Part shown: positions 25,139-34,095 of the stretch, piece by piece
Layout: each line of letters opens with the position of its first letter
Numbering within the stretch: the stretch's first letter is position 1
DNA from: Methanoculleus sp. 7T
GTDB taxonomy: Archaea > Halobacteriota > Methanomicrobia > Methanomicrobiales > Methanoculleaceae
DNA length: 64,000 nucleotides
Direction of reading: 5' to 3'
Assembly: GCF_023195915.1 (NCBI RefSeq)
Contig: NZ_JALPRP010000001.1
Location: 806,001-870,000, forward strand
Position numbers and translations under genes: made by a program
Notes under the pieces: generated by a model
The model's input: only the letters and a program-made list of their open reading frames with translations
Told to the model about the DNA's origin: nothing
Databases searched by the model: none

Positions 25139-25948
25139 ATGAAGAATGGGATGAGCGACGGCGAGGGAACTGGCCCGCTGAAGTCAAACCGGGAGATCGA
25201 CCTGTACTCGACGCCGGCCGGGGCGCGGGCGGTCGAAAATCCGGTGCGGCGTGCGATTCTTGCGGCGCTCCGCGAACGCGAGCACACGTTCGACGAGATT
25301 GTCACCCTCGCGGGCCGGGCGAAGTCGACGGTCTCGGTGCATCTCCAAGACCTCACGGCGGCGGGCGTGATCAGGTTCCGATCCGACCCGGGGGACGCCA
25401 GGAGAAAGATCTTCTTCCTCGCCGGCGACCTCGTGGGGAGCGTCTCTTCAGACGACCGGATAGCCGACGCCCTCGCCGCATACGCAGGCGTGTACCGGGC
25501 GGGATCGAGCGACCCCTTCGCGTTCTACAAGTTGACCTTCCGGACGATCAGAGTTGCGCTCATGCAGGAGGGGATCCTCCTTGACCCGCTCCTCACCCGA
25601 GCCGGCGAGCGGATAGGGGAGGAACTCTACCCGGCGGTTGCCGACCCGGAGACCGAGGCCTTCTGCACCAACATCGCCCGGTTCTGGGAGGACCACCGGC
25701 TCGGGCGGGTCGAGGTCGCCGGGACGGAGCCGTTGACACTCCTCGTCTACGACTGCTTCGAGTGCGCCGACCTGCCCGTAACCGGCCGGCCCGCGTGCGC
25801 GTTTGACTCCGGCATCCTCCGGGCGCTCTTCTCCCGCCACTACGGGCGGCCGACGGCGGCGGTCGAGACCAGGTGCTACTCGATGGGGTTCGACCACTGC
25901 CGGTTCGAGGTGGTGCCGGAGGGAAACGGCAGGGGTACTCCGAGGTGA
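25139..25948 (+). CDS. msvR: MsvR-like redox-sensing transcription regulator (HTH + V4R)
   Basis: The 269-residue protein has an ArsR-type winged helix (NPVRRAILAALREREHTFDE, TLAGRAKSTVSVHLQDL) and a C-terminal V4R domain with cysteines in VYDCFECADLPV, RPACAFDSG, ETRCYSMGFDHCRFEV. This domain order and the divergent flavodiiron partner are those of MsvR, a methanogen regulator that represses its own gene and the oxidase gene and responds to oxidation of its cysteines. ATG 25139 sits ~25 nt behind the TATA box without a ribosome site, so the mRNA may be leaderless; ATG 25151 is the alternative. Confidence 0.82.
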   Translation: MKNGMSDGEGTGPLKSNREIDLYSTPAGARAVENPVRRAILAALREREHTFDEIVTLAGRAKSTVSVHLQDLTAAGVIRFRSDPGDARRKIFFLAGDLVGSVSSDDRIADALAAYAGVYRAGSSDPFAFYKLTFRTIRVALMQEGILLDPLLTRAGERIGEELYPAVADPETEAFCTNIARFWEDHRLGRVEVAGTEPLTLLVYDCFECADLPVTGRPACAFDSGILRALFSRHYGRPTAAVETRCYSMGFDHCRFEVVPEGNGRGTPR

Positions 25949-26091
25949 ACGGCCCAACCGGGTAAGGCAAACCCGGATACCATCAGGTTACCGACATACC
26001 GGGGAACCCGCAAACGGCCCGTTAAGGGACAAAAATAACCGAACCCCTCGGCGTGGCTTGAGAGGATAGTTTCTAAAGGCCAAGAAAAGGC

Positions 26092-26097
26092 AAAAAA
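26092..26097 (-). terminator. T-run terminator of tRNA-Gly
   Basis: Six consecutive T on the reverse strand start 13 nt behind the 3' end of the tRNA, as expected for archaeal tRNA termination. Confidence 0.5.
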
Positions 26098-26109
26098 TCG
26101 GAACCCTGA

Positions 26110-26180
26110 TGCGATAGCCGGGAATCGAACCCGGGCTAGAGGCTTGGGAAGCCCCTGTCCTACCGCTAGACTACTATCGC
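26110..26180 (-). tRNA. tRNA-Gly (CCC)
   Basis: The reverse strand begins GCGATAG and ends CTATCGC plus A. The anticodon arm GGGGC-TTCCCAA-GCCTC (one G-T pair) gives anticodon CCC; the T-arm is CCCGGGTTCGATTCCCGG-like. No intron is visible. The 3' neighbour is a T run. Confidence 0.94.
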
Positions 26181-26225
26181 TCCGGTACCACTATATGTTG
26201 GCTCGGGAGGTGATAAATATTCGGC

Positions 26226-28526
26226 TTACTCACCCGCCGGGCGATACCGCGGCAGAGTGAACGTTATGGCCGCCCCCTCTTCAGGCCGGCCGGGGACGCG
26301 GTCCCCCGCCAGGACGCTGCCCCCGTAGCGCTCCGCAAGCATCCGGACGATACAGAGTCCGAGACCTTTCCCGCTCTTCTTTGTCCTCCCGCGCAGGTAG
26401 CGCTCGAACAGGTGCGGCTTGAGATCGTCGGGAATCCCGGGGCCGGTGTCGGCAACCGTCACCGCAACCCGGTCCTCCCCCGTCTCCCTGACGCTGATGG
26501 CGACCTCGACGCTCGGCCCCCCGAACTTGACGGCGTTGCCGATGAGGTTTGCAAAGATCTCACCGAGGAGGTCGTCGGCCAAGACCGTCGCATCCGGTCC
26601 CTCGTAGACGATCCGAGTATCGGCATAGTAGTTGCGCATCCCCCGGATCACAGGCTCAAGCCGCACCGGCCGAAGTTCCGCAGGCCCGCATTTGAGCCTG
26701 CGGATCGTCGAGACGTTCCTGATGATGTCGTTGCTCCGGTAGACGGCCGCAAGCGACTTCCGGACGACCTCGCAGGCCTGTCCGTCCGCAGACTCAAGAA
26801 ACATATGCAGATAGCCCATCGCGGCGGTGTTTGCGTTGTTGATGTCGTGCGTGAGGATATCCACGTAGAGGTTCATCTCATCGGTCGCGGCGTTCGCCTC
26901 GTCAAGGTAACGGTTGGCGGACGAAAGCGCTGCCTCAAGTTCCTCAAGGAGCATCCCCTTCACGACAGCACTACCGAGCCCTTCGCCGATCGCCGTAAGG
27001 ATCTGGCGGTCGCTCTCCGGAATCACCTCCCGGGTCCTGCTCGCGACGGCGATGCATCCCACCGGCCTGTCGTCGCCCGGGATGGGCACCGCCGCAAACG
27101 ACCGGACGTCAAGGTCATCGTGCCCCGGATACTTCTCCCGGAACCGGTCGACGAACCGCGCCTCTCCGTCGACGAGCACATATCGATAGAGCGGTTCGTC
27201 CCGGCGCACAGAGGGCGGCGCAGCACAGCCATCCCCGACGCAGGCGCGCAGGTGCGCGAGGTCGCTCCCCGGAGAGACCAGATAGGCCGCACCCAGGTCG
27301 AACCCCAAGAGCGCGAGGGTCTTCTCCAGCGAGACGGGAAGAAGTTCGCCGAGGCGGCGGGAAGCAGTTGCGGCGGCGATGACCTCGTTGACGATCGAGA
27401 GGTGCCTGTTCTCCTCCCGCATCGCTTCTTCGGCCCGATGTCGCTCCGTAATATCCCGGACGGCCAGGATCAAGCGTTCCGGGGCATCCCCGTTCTTCTT
27501 CAGGAGAGTGACCGAGACCTCCGCAGGCCACTCGGCCCCGTCGAGCCTACGGAGCGTGCACTCCACCGGGGCGAGCGTCTCTTCGCGCAGAGCCCGCTCC
27601 CGGTAAGCCCTGACCATCCCCAGGTCCCCCTCTGCAACCAGGACCTCCGGGTCCTTCCCGACCAGGTCCTCCCGCTCGGTCCCGCCGCAGAGCCGGACCG
27701 CCGCCTCGTTCACCTCGACAATCCGGCTTCCCGGGTCGGTGACGACAACCCCCACATCGACGGTATTGAGGATGACCCGGAACGTCTCTTCCGAACGGCG
27801 GAGCAGACGCTCCATCCTCTTCCACTCTGTCGTATCGGTGACCACCGCACAGACCACCTTTCGATCGGGAAGAGGATTTGTGGAGAGAAGCGCAGGGAAC
27901 CGCGTCCCGTCGCAACGGAGAAACTCACAGTCGAGACCGGTGATCCCCTCGCCGGCGCTAACCCACGCCGGACGGTCCGGCCAGAACGCCGCGACGTTCT
28001 GGGGCGGCATCGTCTCGGGAGGATACCCGAGCATCCCGGCGCACCGCCGGTTCATCTCCTCGACCTTCCCGTCATTCGGCCGGAAGAGGAAGACGCCTGC
28101 CCGGGACGTCTCGAAGATACCTCGATACCGGCTCTCTCGCGCCTGGAGACAGCCTGCGAGGTGCGATACGACGGCGGCCACGATGAGAAACACCCCGGCA
28201 CGGATCAGGGCGTTTGCAGTTTCCATCCCGACAGGGGAGAGGAGCAGGACCTCGGCGATGTAGGCGGCGGCGAGCATCCCGGCGAATCCGACGCCCCGGT
28301 CCGGATAGCGATAGGCGGCAAGGACGATCGGGATGTAGAAGAGGTGCGAGCAGACGATGAAGACTCCGGCGGAGAGGCAGTATGCGGTGGCGCCGAGCGC
28401 GACCAGCGCCGATGCGGCGATGCCGCAGGAGAGAAGAAACTCCTCAGGGAACACACCGCCGACCACGCGGCCCATCCCGCCCTCTTCCATAGAATAAAAT
28501 CGCTGTAGACCAAAATAAACCCCCAC
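26226..28526 (-). CDS. Membrane-anchored PAS-PAS-GAF sensor histidine kinase
   Basis: Residues ~25-125 hold four to five hydrophobic segments (a membrane sensor), then a PAS (YRGIFETSRAGVFLFRPND), a second PAS (FRVILNTVDVGVVVTDPGSR, with a DITERHR end), a GAF domain (LPVSLEKTLALLGFDLGAAY) and a kinase core. The H-box is YVDILTHDINNANTAAMGYL, the N-box FANLIGNAVKFGG and the G-boxes DTGPGIPDD and KGLGLCIVRML. Phosphotransfer to a separate receiver is expected, but no response regulator is nearby. ATG 28526 is taken as start; ATG 28490 is also possible. Confidence 0.9.
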   Translation of the reverse strand: MGVYFGLQRFYSMEEGGMGRVVGGVFPEEFLLSCGIAASALVALGATAYCLSAGVFIVCSHLFYIPIVLAAYRYPDRGVGFAGMLAAAYIAEVLLLSPVGMETANALIRAGVFLIVAAVVSHLAGCLQARESRYRGIFETSRAGVFLFRPNDGKVEEMNRRCAGMLGYPPETMPPQNVAAFWPDRPAWVSAGEGITGLDCEFLRCDGTRFPALLSTNPLPDRKVVCAVVTDTTEWKRMERLLRRSEETFRVILNTVDVGVVVTDPGSRIVEVNEAAVRLCGGTEREDLVGKDPEVLVAEGDLGMVRAYRERALREETLAPVECTLRRLDGAEWPAEVSVTLLKKNGDAPERLILAVRDITERHRAEEAMREENRHLSIVNEVIAAATASRRLGELLPVSLEKTLALLGFDLGAAYLVSPGSDLAHLRACVGDGCAAPPSVRRDEPLYRYVLVDGEARFVDRFREKYPGHDDLDVRSFAAVPIPGDDRPVGCIAVASRTREVIPESDRQILTAIGEGLGSAVVKGMLLEELEAALSSANRYLDEANAATDEMNLYVDILTHDINNANTAAMGYLHMFLESADGQACEVVRKSLAAVYRSNDIIRNVSTIRRLKCGPAELRPVRLEPVIRGMRNYYADTRIVYEGPDATVLADDLLGEIFANLIGNAVKFGGPSVEVAISVRETGEDRVAVTVADTGPGIPDDLKPHLFERYLRGRTKKSGKGLGLCIVRMLAERYGGSVLAGDRVPGRPEEGAAITFTLPRYRPAGE

Positions 28527-28632
28527 GGGATGAAATACACCTCAGTGCGCCGAAACCCCGAGAAACAAAGCCCGACCATCCTCCCGCGCACCTTCCCGAT
28601 ACCCTTAAGCCGCACCCCGGAGAATATGATGC

Positions 28633-28700
28633 AGCACATCATGTGCTGGCTGTGGTAAGTCCGACGTGCTCCCGTAAGCACTGCCCGCAAGGGCTCGGGA
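28633..28700 (+). other. Hairpin cluster upstream of rps15
   Basis: Three stem-loops lie in 70 nt: AGCACAT-C-ATGTGCT (28633-28647), GTGCT-CCCGTA-AGCAC (28666-28681) and GCCC-GCAA-GGGC (28683-28694), the last with a GNRA-type loop and flanked by TCCCG/CGGGA, which could pair in an alternative fold. They could be a small RNA, a leader regulating rps15 or relics of a repeat. No protein frame is credible here. Confidence 0.4.
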
Positions 28701-28769
28701 TTACAGAGAATAGTCAGTTAGCAGACTTTTTTCTGGACTTAACATAGTGTATCCAACGGAGGTGTATAA

Positions 28770-29228
28770 ATGGCAAGAATGTACGCTCGGCGCCGCGGAA
28801 CCGCGGGTTCCGTCAGACCCTACCGGAAAGAAGCACCCGAGTGGTCCAACACGGACGCAACGGAGATCGAGAAGATCGTCGTCGATCTCCGCAAAGACGG
28901 CATGTCGAGCAGTCAGATTGGCCTTGCATTGCGGGACAAGCATGGTGTCCCCGACGTCAAGCTCGCCACCGGCAAACGCGTGAACGAGATCCTCCGCGAG
29001 AAGGGCCTTGAGTCAGAGATCCCTGAAGACCTGCGAAACTTGATGCAGAAGGCGCTCGGGCTGAGGAAGCACCTCGCGGAGAACAAGAAAGACGTGCACA
29101 ACACCCGGCAGCTTCAGGTCACCGAATCCAAGGTGCGCAGGCTGGTCAGGTACTACGTCAAGGCCGGACGGTTGCCGGAAGGCTGGACTTACAAACCGGA
29201 GACTGCGGAGATCCTGCTTTCCAGATGA
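28770..29228 (+). CDS. rps15: 30S ribosomal protein S15 (uS15)
   Basis: The 152-residue archaeal-type uS15 has the N-terminal extension MARMYARRRGTAGSVRPYRK found in archaea and eukaryotes and the rRNA-binding core (LRKHLAENKKDVHNTRQLQV, RRLVRYYVKAG). It binds helix 22 of 16S rRNA early in assembly. GGAGGTG at 28757-28763 is a strong ribosome site. It heads the conserved unit rps15-recJ-like-pcc1-rps3ae. Confidence 0.97.
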   Translation: MARMYARRRGTAGSVRPYRKEAPEWSNTDATEIEKIVVDLRKDGMSSSQIGLALRDKHGVPDVKLATGKRVNEILREKGLESEIPEDLRNLMQKALGLRKHLAENKKDVHNTRQLQVTESKVRRLVRYYVKAGRLPEGWTYKPETAEILLSR

Positions 29229-29231
29229 TCC

Positions 29232-30449
29232 ATGTCGCTTGATGCCGCTGCTGCTCACCTGGCCGACCACCTGCTTGAGCAGGAGTTTGTGGAAGTGCTG
29301 GCGCACCATGATGCGGACGGGATAGCCGCCGCATCGATCCTCTGCCATGCCATGTTCCGTGAGGGCAGGCAGTTCCGGTTGAGGATCCGCTCAAGCATCA
29401 CCACGGCGGATATCCCCCAGGACAGCAGCGTGCTCCTCTGCGACTTCGGATCGGCGCTATCGGACCTCCCGGGCGACGTGATGGTCGTGGACCACCACGT
29501 GCCCCACTTCGAGGGCGACTACCACGTGAACCCGCGCCTCGCCGGGATCGACGGCGATCGGAACCTCTCTGCGGCCGGTGCGGCATACCTCGTCGCACAA
29601 CGCATGGGAGACAACCGGGACCTCGCGGGGCTTGCGCTCCTCGGCATCATCGGAGACGGCCAGGAACTCGAGGGGCCGAACCGCGACATCACGAGCGAAG
29701 GCATCGCCAACGGGTTCATCGCACCCCGCCGCGGCCTCTGCCTCCCGGGAAGGGGCCTTGTCGAGCAGCTCGCGCTCGCCGTCAACCCGTATCTTGCCGG
29801 GTTCTCAGGTGTTCCCGACGCCGCTCGGGCTCTGGTCGCGCAGGTCACCGATGAGGACGATGTCGATTATGAGGCCCTCCTCTCCCGGGTCGTGCTCGCG
29901 ACCGCCCCGAAAGCGTCGCTCTCCGCGATCTACGGGCTCTGGGGCACCACCTACAGCCTCGGCAGGGAGGTTATCGACGAGGCCGCGAACCTCGCCGCCG
30001 TCGTCGACGCCTGCGGCAAGGCAGGGTCAGGAGACATCGGCGCATCGCTCTGCCTCCGTTCGACCTACGCACTGCAGGAGGCTTGGGAGATCGCCGTTCG
30101 CTACCGGCAGGGAGTCATCGCCGGCATCCGCGGAGCGCGCCGTCTTGACGAGCACCTCGCCCTCTTCGAGGTGGACGACGGGTCCGCGGCGAGCGACGTC
30201 GCAGACGCCCTCGCAAACGACCTCGTCCAGAACGGTCCCGTCTTCGTCATCGGCCGGAGAGGTGACCGCTACTCCGTGTCGGCACGCTGCCCGCCGGGCA
30301 TCGACCTCGACCTTGAGGCGCTGATGCGGACGCTCGCGGAGGCGTGCGGGGGCCAGGGGGGCGGACACCACCGGAGGGCCGGCGCCCTGATCGGAGCCGA
30401 CCAGGTGGACCGGTTCAGGCAGGGGCTTCTGGAGGCGGTTCCCGCATGA
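29232..30449 (+). CDS. Archaeal RecJ-like DHH phosphoesterase
   Basis: The 405-residue protein has the DHH motifs VLAHHDADGIAAASILCHA, VLLCDFGSA and VVDHHVPHFEG, and a DHHA1-type end with GGGHHRRAGALIGADQ. It belongs to the archaeal RecJ/GAN group, single-strand exonucleases associated with the replication complex (GINS) or RNA decay. It starts 3 nt behind rps15 and overlaps pcc1, the usual archaeal arrangement. The substrate polarity cannot be told from sequence. Confidence 0.9.
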   Translation: MSLDAAAAHLADHLLEQEFVEVLAHHDADGIAAASILCHAMFREGRQFRLRIRSSITTADIPQDSSVLLCDFGSALSDLPGDVMVVDHHVPHFEGDYHVNPRLAGIDGDRNLSAAGAAYLVAQRMGDNRDLAGLALLGIIGDGQELEGPNRDITSEGIANGFIAPRRGLCLPGRGLVEQLALAVNPYLAGFSGVPDAARALVAQVTDEDDVDYEALLSRVVLATAPKASLSAIYGLWGTTYSLGREVIDEAANLAAVVDACGKAGSGDIGASLCLRSTYALQEAWEIAVRYRQGVIAGIRGARRLDEHLALFEVDDGSAASDVADALANDLVQNGPVFVIGRRGDRYSVSARCPPGIDLDLEALMRTLAEACGGQGGGHHRRAGALIGADQVDRFRQGLLEAVPA

Positions 30450-30670
30450 TCAGGGTCGAGGGCAGCATCGAGACCCCGCACCGCCACCCCGAATGCGTGG
30501 CGGCGGCGCTCGAGCCCGACAACCTCACCCTGATCAGGACGTACGCGACGGAGAGAGGCGTGCGGGCCGAGATCGAGGGGACCAAGCTCCGGTCGATCAT
30601 CGCATCGGTGGACGATTACCTCATGAATCTGGCAATAGCGGAGGACGTATGCACCTGCGCCTCCCGGTAA
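30446..30670 (+). CDS. pcc1: KEOPS complex subunit Pcc1
   Basis: The frame starting at ATG 30446 overlaps the recJ-like stop (ATGA) and gives 74 residues, MIRVEGSIETPHRHPECVAA, ending DYLMNLAIAEDVC, matching the small Pcc1 dimerisation subunit of KEOPS. KEOPS completes the t6A modification of tRNA begun by the Sua5-type enzyme (gene at 21.1-21.6 kb). The open frame begins earlier, but the overlap and homology fix the start here. Confidence 0.85.
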   Translation: MIRVEGSIETPHRHPECVAAALEPDNLTLIRTYATERGVRAEIEGTKLRSIIASVDDYLMNLAIAEDVCTCASR

Positions 30671-30770
30671 CGGCAGGTTCCTCCGCGGCTCCGGCGACAG
30701 AGCGAGTTGGGAAGTCTGGAAGCGCATTTCGGTTCCTATAGGCTGAAAAACGAGATAGAGAAGTGATACC

Positions 30771-31364
30771 ATGGCAAAGAAGAAACAGGTTGGAAGAAGG
30801 GTGGAAGGCTGGAAGGCCAAGAAGTGGTACCGTGTCTACGTGCCCGAGGCCTTCGGCAAAGTTGAGATCGGCGACACCATCTCGGCCGACCCCGAGAACA
30901 TGGTCGGCCGGGTCATGACCGCGACGCTCGGCGAAGTGGTGCAGGACTACTCCAAGTCCCACATCAAGATGAGGTTCAAGATCAACAACGTGGCCGGCGA
31001 CGCCGCTTACACCGAGTTCGTCGGTCACGAGGTGACCCGGGACTACCTGCGGTCGATGGTCAAGCGGCGGGCATCCCGCATCGACACCATCCACCCGGTC
31101 ATCAGCAAGGACGGCAAACTCCTGCGGGTGACGGTCGTCTGTCTCACCCTCTCGAGGGCCGAGCAGAGCCAGGTCCACGCCGTGCGGCAGGCGATCTCGC
31201 AGGCCCTGACGGCAAAGGCGGCCGAGAGCGACCTTGAGACCCTGGTCAAGGAGATCGTCTCAGGCGACATGGCCCGGGACGTCTTCAAGGTCGTCAAGAC
31301 GATCTACCCGGTCCGCCGGGTCGAGATCACCAAATCCAAACTCGAGCAGATCGCGGTCGTATAA
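30771..31364 (+). CDS. rps3ae: 30S ribosomal protein S3Ae (eS1)
   Basis: This 197-residue protein begins MAKKKQVGRRVEGWKAKKWY and contains GRVMTATLGEVVQDYSKSHI and HEVTRDYLRSMVKRRASRID, the archaeal/eukaryotic eS1 pattern. It sits at the mRNA exit platform of the small subunit. AGAAGTGA precedes the ATG weakly. It is the last gene of the rps15 unit. Confidence 0.96.
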   Translation: MAKKKQVGRRVEGWKAKKWYRVYVPEAFGKVEIGDTISADPENMVGRVMTATLGEVVQDYSKSHIKMRFKINNVAGDAAYTEFVGHEVTRDYLRSMVKRRASRIDTIHPVISKDGKLLRVTVVCLTLSRAEQSQVHAVRQAISQALTAKAAESDLETLVKEIVSGDMARDVFKVVKTIYPVRRVEITKSKLEQIAVV

Positions 31365-31488
31365 GGCCGGCTGCTCAACTTATTTTTCGGCGCCCACGAT
31401 CGAGGAGCCCCCGCCGTCGATCCGTGCGCGAAGGGTATATGCCTCATGACCGGCATAACTCCGCACGAAGCGTGCAGAGGAGGTGAAG

Positions 31489-31935
31489 ATGGTGACGGCC
31501 TACCAGCAACATACAACTCAGCGGCCGGCAAAACGAGTCGTGCTCTGTCCCGGGCCCCCGGAAGAGCAGCAGAAGATGGCCCGAGGGATCATCAGGAGAA
31601 TGCTCGTCCAGTTCCACCAGGAGTGGGCCGGCCTTCAGAGCAGGGAGAGCGGCGAGGCATGGGTCGCGGCCGCGAACGCGCTCCTCGACCGGTATTCGCA
31701 CCAGTTGTACGACACCGTACGCGACGTGGAGGCAGTCGTCGGTGAGGACCTCGCGGTGGAGATCCGGTGTCTTTCTGCCGATATGATCAAGACAACCAAC
31801 ATCCTCATCATGATCGGTTGCGAGGACGAGTGCCGCGAGCGGGGCGACACCCTCGCGAAAGAGGCGCTCCGCCACGCCGAACAGTGTCTGAAGAGGCTTG
31901 CGGGCCGGTATGAGAGAGAGGAGGAGGTCCCATGA
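31489..31935 (+). CDS. Hypothetical helical protein (148 aa)
   Basis: GAGGAGGT at 31477-31484 fits ATG 31489 better than GTG 31483. The product is almost all helix, with Cys-containing C-terminal half (IGCEDECRERGDTLAKEALR) and no known domain. It lies alone between rps3ae and apgM in the same direction. I could not assign function; the codon usage and ribosome site argue that it is real. Confidence 0.6.
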   Translation: MVTAYQQHTTQRPAKRVVLCPGPPEEQQKMARGIIRRMLVQFHQEWAGLQSRESGEAWVAAANALLDRYSHQLYDTVRDVEAVVGEDLAVEIRCLSADMIKTTNILIMIGCEDECRERGDTLAKEALRHAEQCLKRLAGRYEREEEVP

Positions 31936-31994
31936 CCCGGGCCTCACCCCTCCACCGGGAAGAGTAATCAGGTTCGCGATCTCACCTGTTCTCG

Positions 31995-33230
31995 ATGATT
32001 GCTCACAAGGTGCTGTTTCTGGTACTGGACGGGATATCAGACCGTCCCTGTGAAGCGCTGAACGGATTGACCCCTCTCTCCGCCGCACGGACCCCGGTCC
32101 TCGACCGGGTTGCTGCAGAGGGCGTATGCGGGATCATGGACTCCGTCGCTCCCGGCATACGCCCCGGGTCCGACACCTCCCACCTCGCCCTGCTCGGCTA
32201 CCCGCCGCAGGAGTACTACACCGGCAGGGGCCCGCTCGAGGCCGAGGGGACCGGTATCCACATGACCGCCGGCATGATCGGCTTTCGGTGCAACTTCGCC
32301 ACCGTGGATAAGAACGGCCTCATTACCGACCGGCGAGCCGGGCGGATCTCCGAGACCGAAGCGCTCGCCGAGGCGATCCGCAATGGCGTGGACCTCTCCC
32401 CGCTCGGTCTCGGGTTCAGGTTCGAGTCGGGCGCCGGTCACCGGGCGGCCCTCGCCCTCACGGGAGACGGCCTCGGCGATAAGGTCTCGTCGAACGATCC
32501 GAAGAAGGAAGGGGTAAGACCCCTCACGGTCCGGGCCTGCACCGACGATCCGGCGGACGCAAAGACCGCCGCGGCCTGCAACGAGTTCATCCGCCAGTCT
32601 GCGGATATCCTCTCCAACCATCCCCAAAACGTCCGGCGCACCGAGCAGGGACTGCCCCCGGCAAACCTCCTCCTGATCCGGGGCGCCGGGAAGATGGGTT
32701 CCTTCCCGCCGTTCCAGGAGCGCTACGGGCTCTCCGGGAGCGTCATCTCCGCAGCCACGCTCATCTCCGGGATCGGGAAGGTCGTGGGGCTCGAACATGT
32801 TCCAGTGCCGGGAACGACCGGGTCGGTCGACTCCGACCTGGACGCCAAGGTGAAGGCGGCCGTACGGGAACTCGACCGGAAAGACTTCGTGCTGATGAAC
32901 ATCAAGGGTGCAGACGAGGCCGGTCACGACGGAAAAGCGGTGCAGAAGCGTGACTTCATCGAGGTGATCGATGCGGCGCTCGAGCCGCTGCTCGCGCTTC
33001 AGGATACCCTGATCGTCGTCTGCGCCGACCACAGCACCCCTTGTTCGATCAAAGACCACAGCGCCGACCCGGTGCCGGTCGTCATCAGGGGCCCGGGGGT
33101 CAGGGTGGACCGGACGGTCAGGTTCGATGAGGTCTCATGTGCGGAAGGCGGCCTCAACCGCATCCGCGGCTGCGATCTCATGCCGATCGTCCTGGATCTA
33201 ATTAATAAGAGTCATAAGTATGGGGCATGA
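31995..33230 (+). CDS. apgM: 2,3-bisphosphoglycerate-independent phosphoglycerate mutase
   Basis: The 411-residue protein of the archaeal aPGM type (alkaline phosphatase superfamily) has LVLDGISDRPCEALNGLTPL, the metal/Ser region PGSDTSHLALLGYPP, MNIKGADEAGHDGK and CADHSTPCSIKDHSADPVPV. It interconverts 3- and 2-phosphoglycerate in glycolysis and gluconeogenesis. The length is normal. The start ATG 31995 has no strong ribosome site, so a short-leader mRNA is likely. Confidence 0.95.
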   Translation: MIAHKVLFLVLDGISDRPCEALNGLTPLSAARTPVLDRVAAEGVCGIMDSVAPGIRPGSDTSHLALLGYPPQEYYTGRGPLEAEGTGIHMTAGMIGFRCNFATVDKNGLITDRRAGRISETEALAEAIRNGVDLSPLGLGFRFESGAGHRAALALTGDGLGDKVSSNDPKKEGVRPLTVRACTDDPADAKTAAACNEFIRQSADILSNHPQNVRRTEQGLPPANLLLIRGAGKMGSFPPFQERYGLSGSVISAATLISGIGKVVGLEHVPVPGTTGSVDSDLDAKVKAAVRELDRKDFVLMNIKGADEAGHDGKAVQKRDFIEVIDAALEPLLALQDTLIVVCADHSTPCSIKDHSADPVPVVIRGPGVRVDRTVRFDEVSCAEGGLNRIRGCDLMPIVLDLINKSHKYGA

Positions 33231-33246
33231 AGATCATACCACGTAA

Positions 33247-34095
33247 ATGGAACCGACAGGAGACCACGACTGGAACAGGGCCTGCACTCTCCCGGACAAC
33301 ACCGAACTCCAGGAGAGGACGCTCAAGACCGATCGAGACATCGTCATCGGCGACCGGTGCCGGATCGATTACGGCCTTTCAGGCAATGAGATCGTGGTCT
33401 GCGAATTCAGCAAGATAAACGGCAATATCGTTGCGGGCGGGGACGTCAGGATCGACAACTGGTGCGAGATCGGCGGCGACGTCGTCGCGGAGGAGGATGC
33501 CTATCTCGGCGAAGGCGTGAAGATCCAGGGCAAACTGGTCGTCAAAGGCGACCTCGATATCGGGGACAACGTCCAGATCGAGCGCGGGTTCGAGGCGAAA
33601 GGCTGGATCTCCATCCGCAACCCTATGCCGGTCATCATCTACATCATGATGTATCTGGTGGCCGTCCTCGGGATCGAGAAGGAAGAAGAACTGAACTCCG
33701 TCTTCGAGAAACTCTTCGGCGATGACGAGACCCCAGCCGAGACGCCGCTGATGATCCCAGCGGGCGCCGTCCTCGACATGCAGACGTTCTCGGTCCCCGA
33801 GAGGATGTCCGTCGGGTCGGGGTGCCGGCTACACGGGAACATCCGCGCCGGGGCGATCGCGGTTCGGGAGGAGACGACCATCTTCGGAAGCCTCCATGCG
33901 AAGGAGGCCGTCGGCATCGCTCCCGGTTCGGTCGTTCACGGCGACATCCGAAGCGACGGCGACGTGACGATCGAGCAGAATGCGCACGTCCTCGGGAACG
34001 TCTCTTGCCGGGCCCTCACCCTGCATGAGGATGCCCGCGTGGACGGGGTCATCAGGGCGCCGGGGGGCTTGAAGATCGAGAGGCGAGAGGCATGA
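33247..34095 (+). CDS. Bactofilin-like polymer-forming / beta-helix protein
   Basis: The 282-residue protein consists of two runs of short beta turns (DIVIGDRCRIDYGLSGNEIV, GNIVAGGDVRIDNWCEIGGD, and later SVVHGDIRSDGDVTIEQNAH) separated by a helical hydrophobic spacer (PMPVIIYIMMYLVAVLGIEK). The repeats are those of bactofilins and of acyltransferase-like beta-helices. It could self-assemble as a membrane-linked filament. Its stop overlaps the start of a methyltransferase-like gene (ATGA at 34092). Confidence 0.7.
   Translation: MEPTGDHDWNRACTLPDNTELQERTLKTDRDIVIGDRCRIDYGLSGNEIVVCEFSKINGNIVAGGDVRIDNWCEIGGDVVAEEDAYLGEGVKIQGKLVVKGDLDIGDNVQIERGFEAKGWISIRNPMPVIIYIMMYLVAVLGIEKEEELNSVFEKLFGDDETPAETPLMIPAGAVLDMQTFSVPERMSVGSGCRLHGNIRAGAIAVREETTIFGSLHAKEAVGIAPGSVVHGDIRSDGDVTIEQNAHVLGNVSCRALTLHEDARVDGVIRAPGGLKIERREA

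Noticed and set aside
26412-28508. 698-codon frame antisense to the histidine kinase
   Set aside because: Shadow frame: composition is Asp/Arg/Pro-rich with no domain, opposite an intact kinase.
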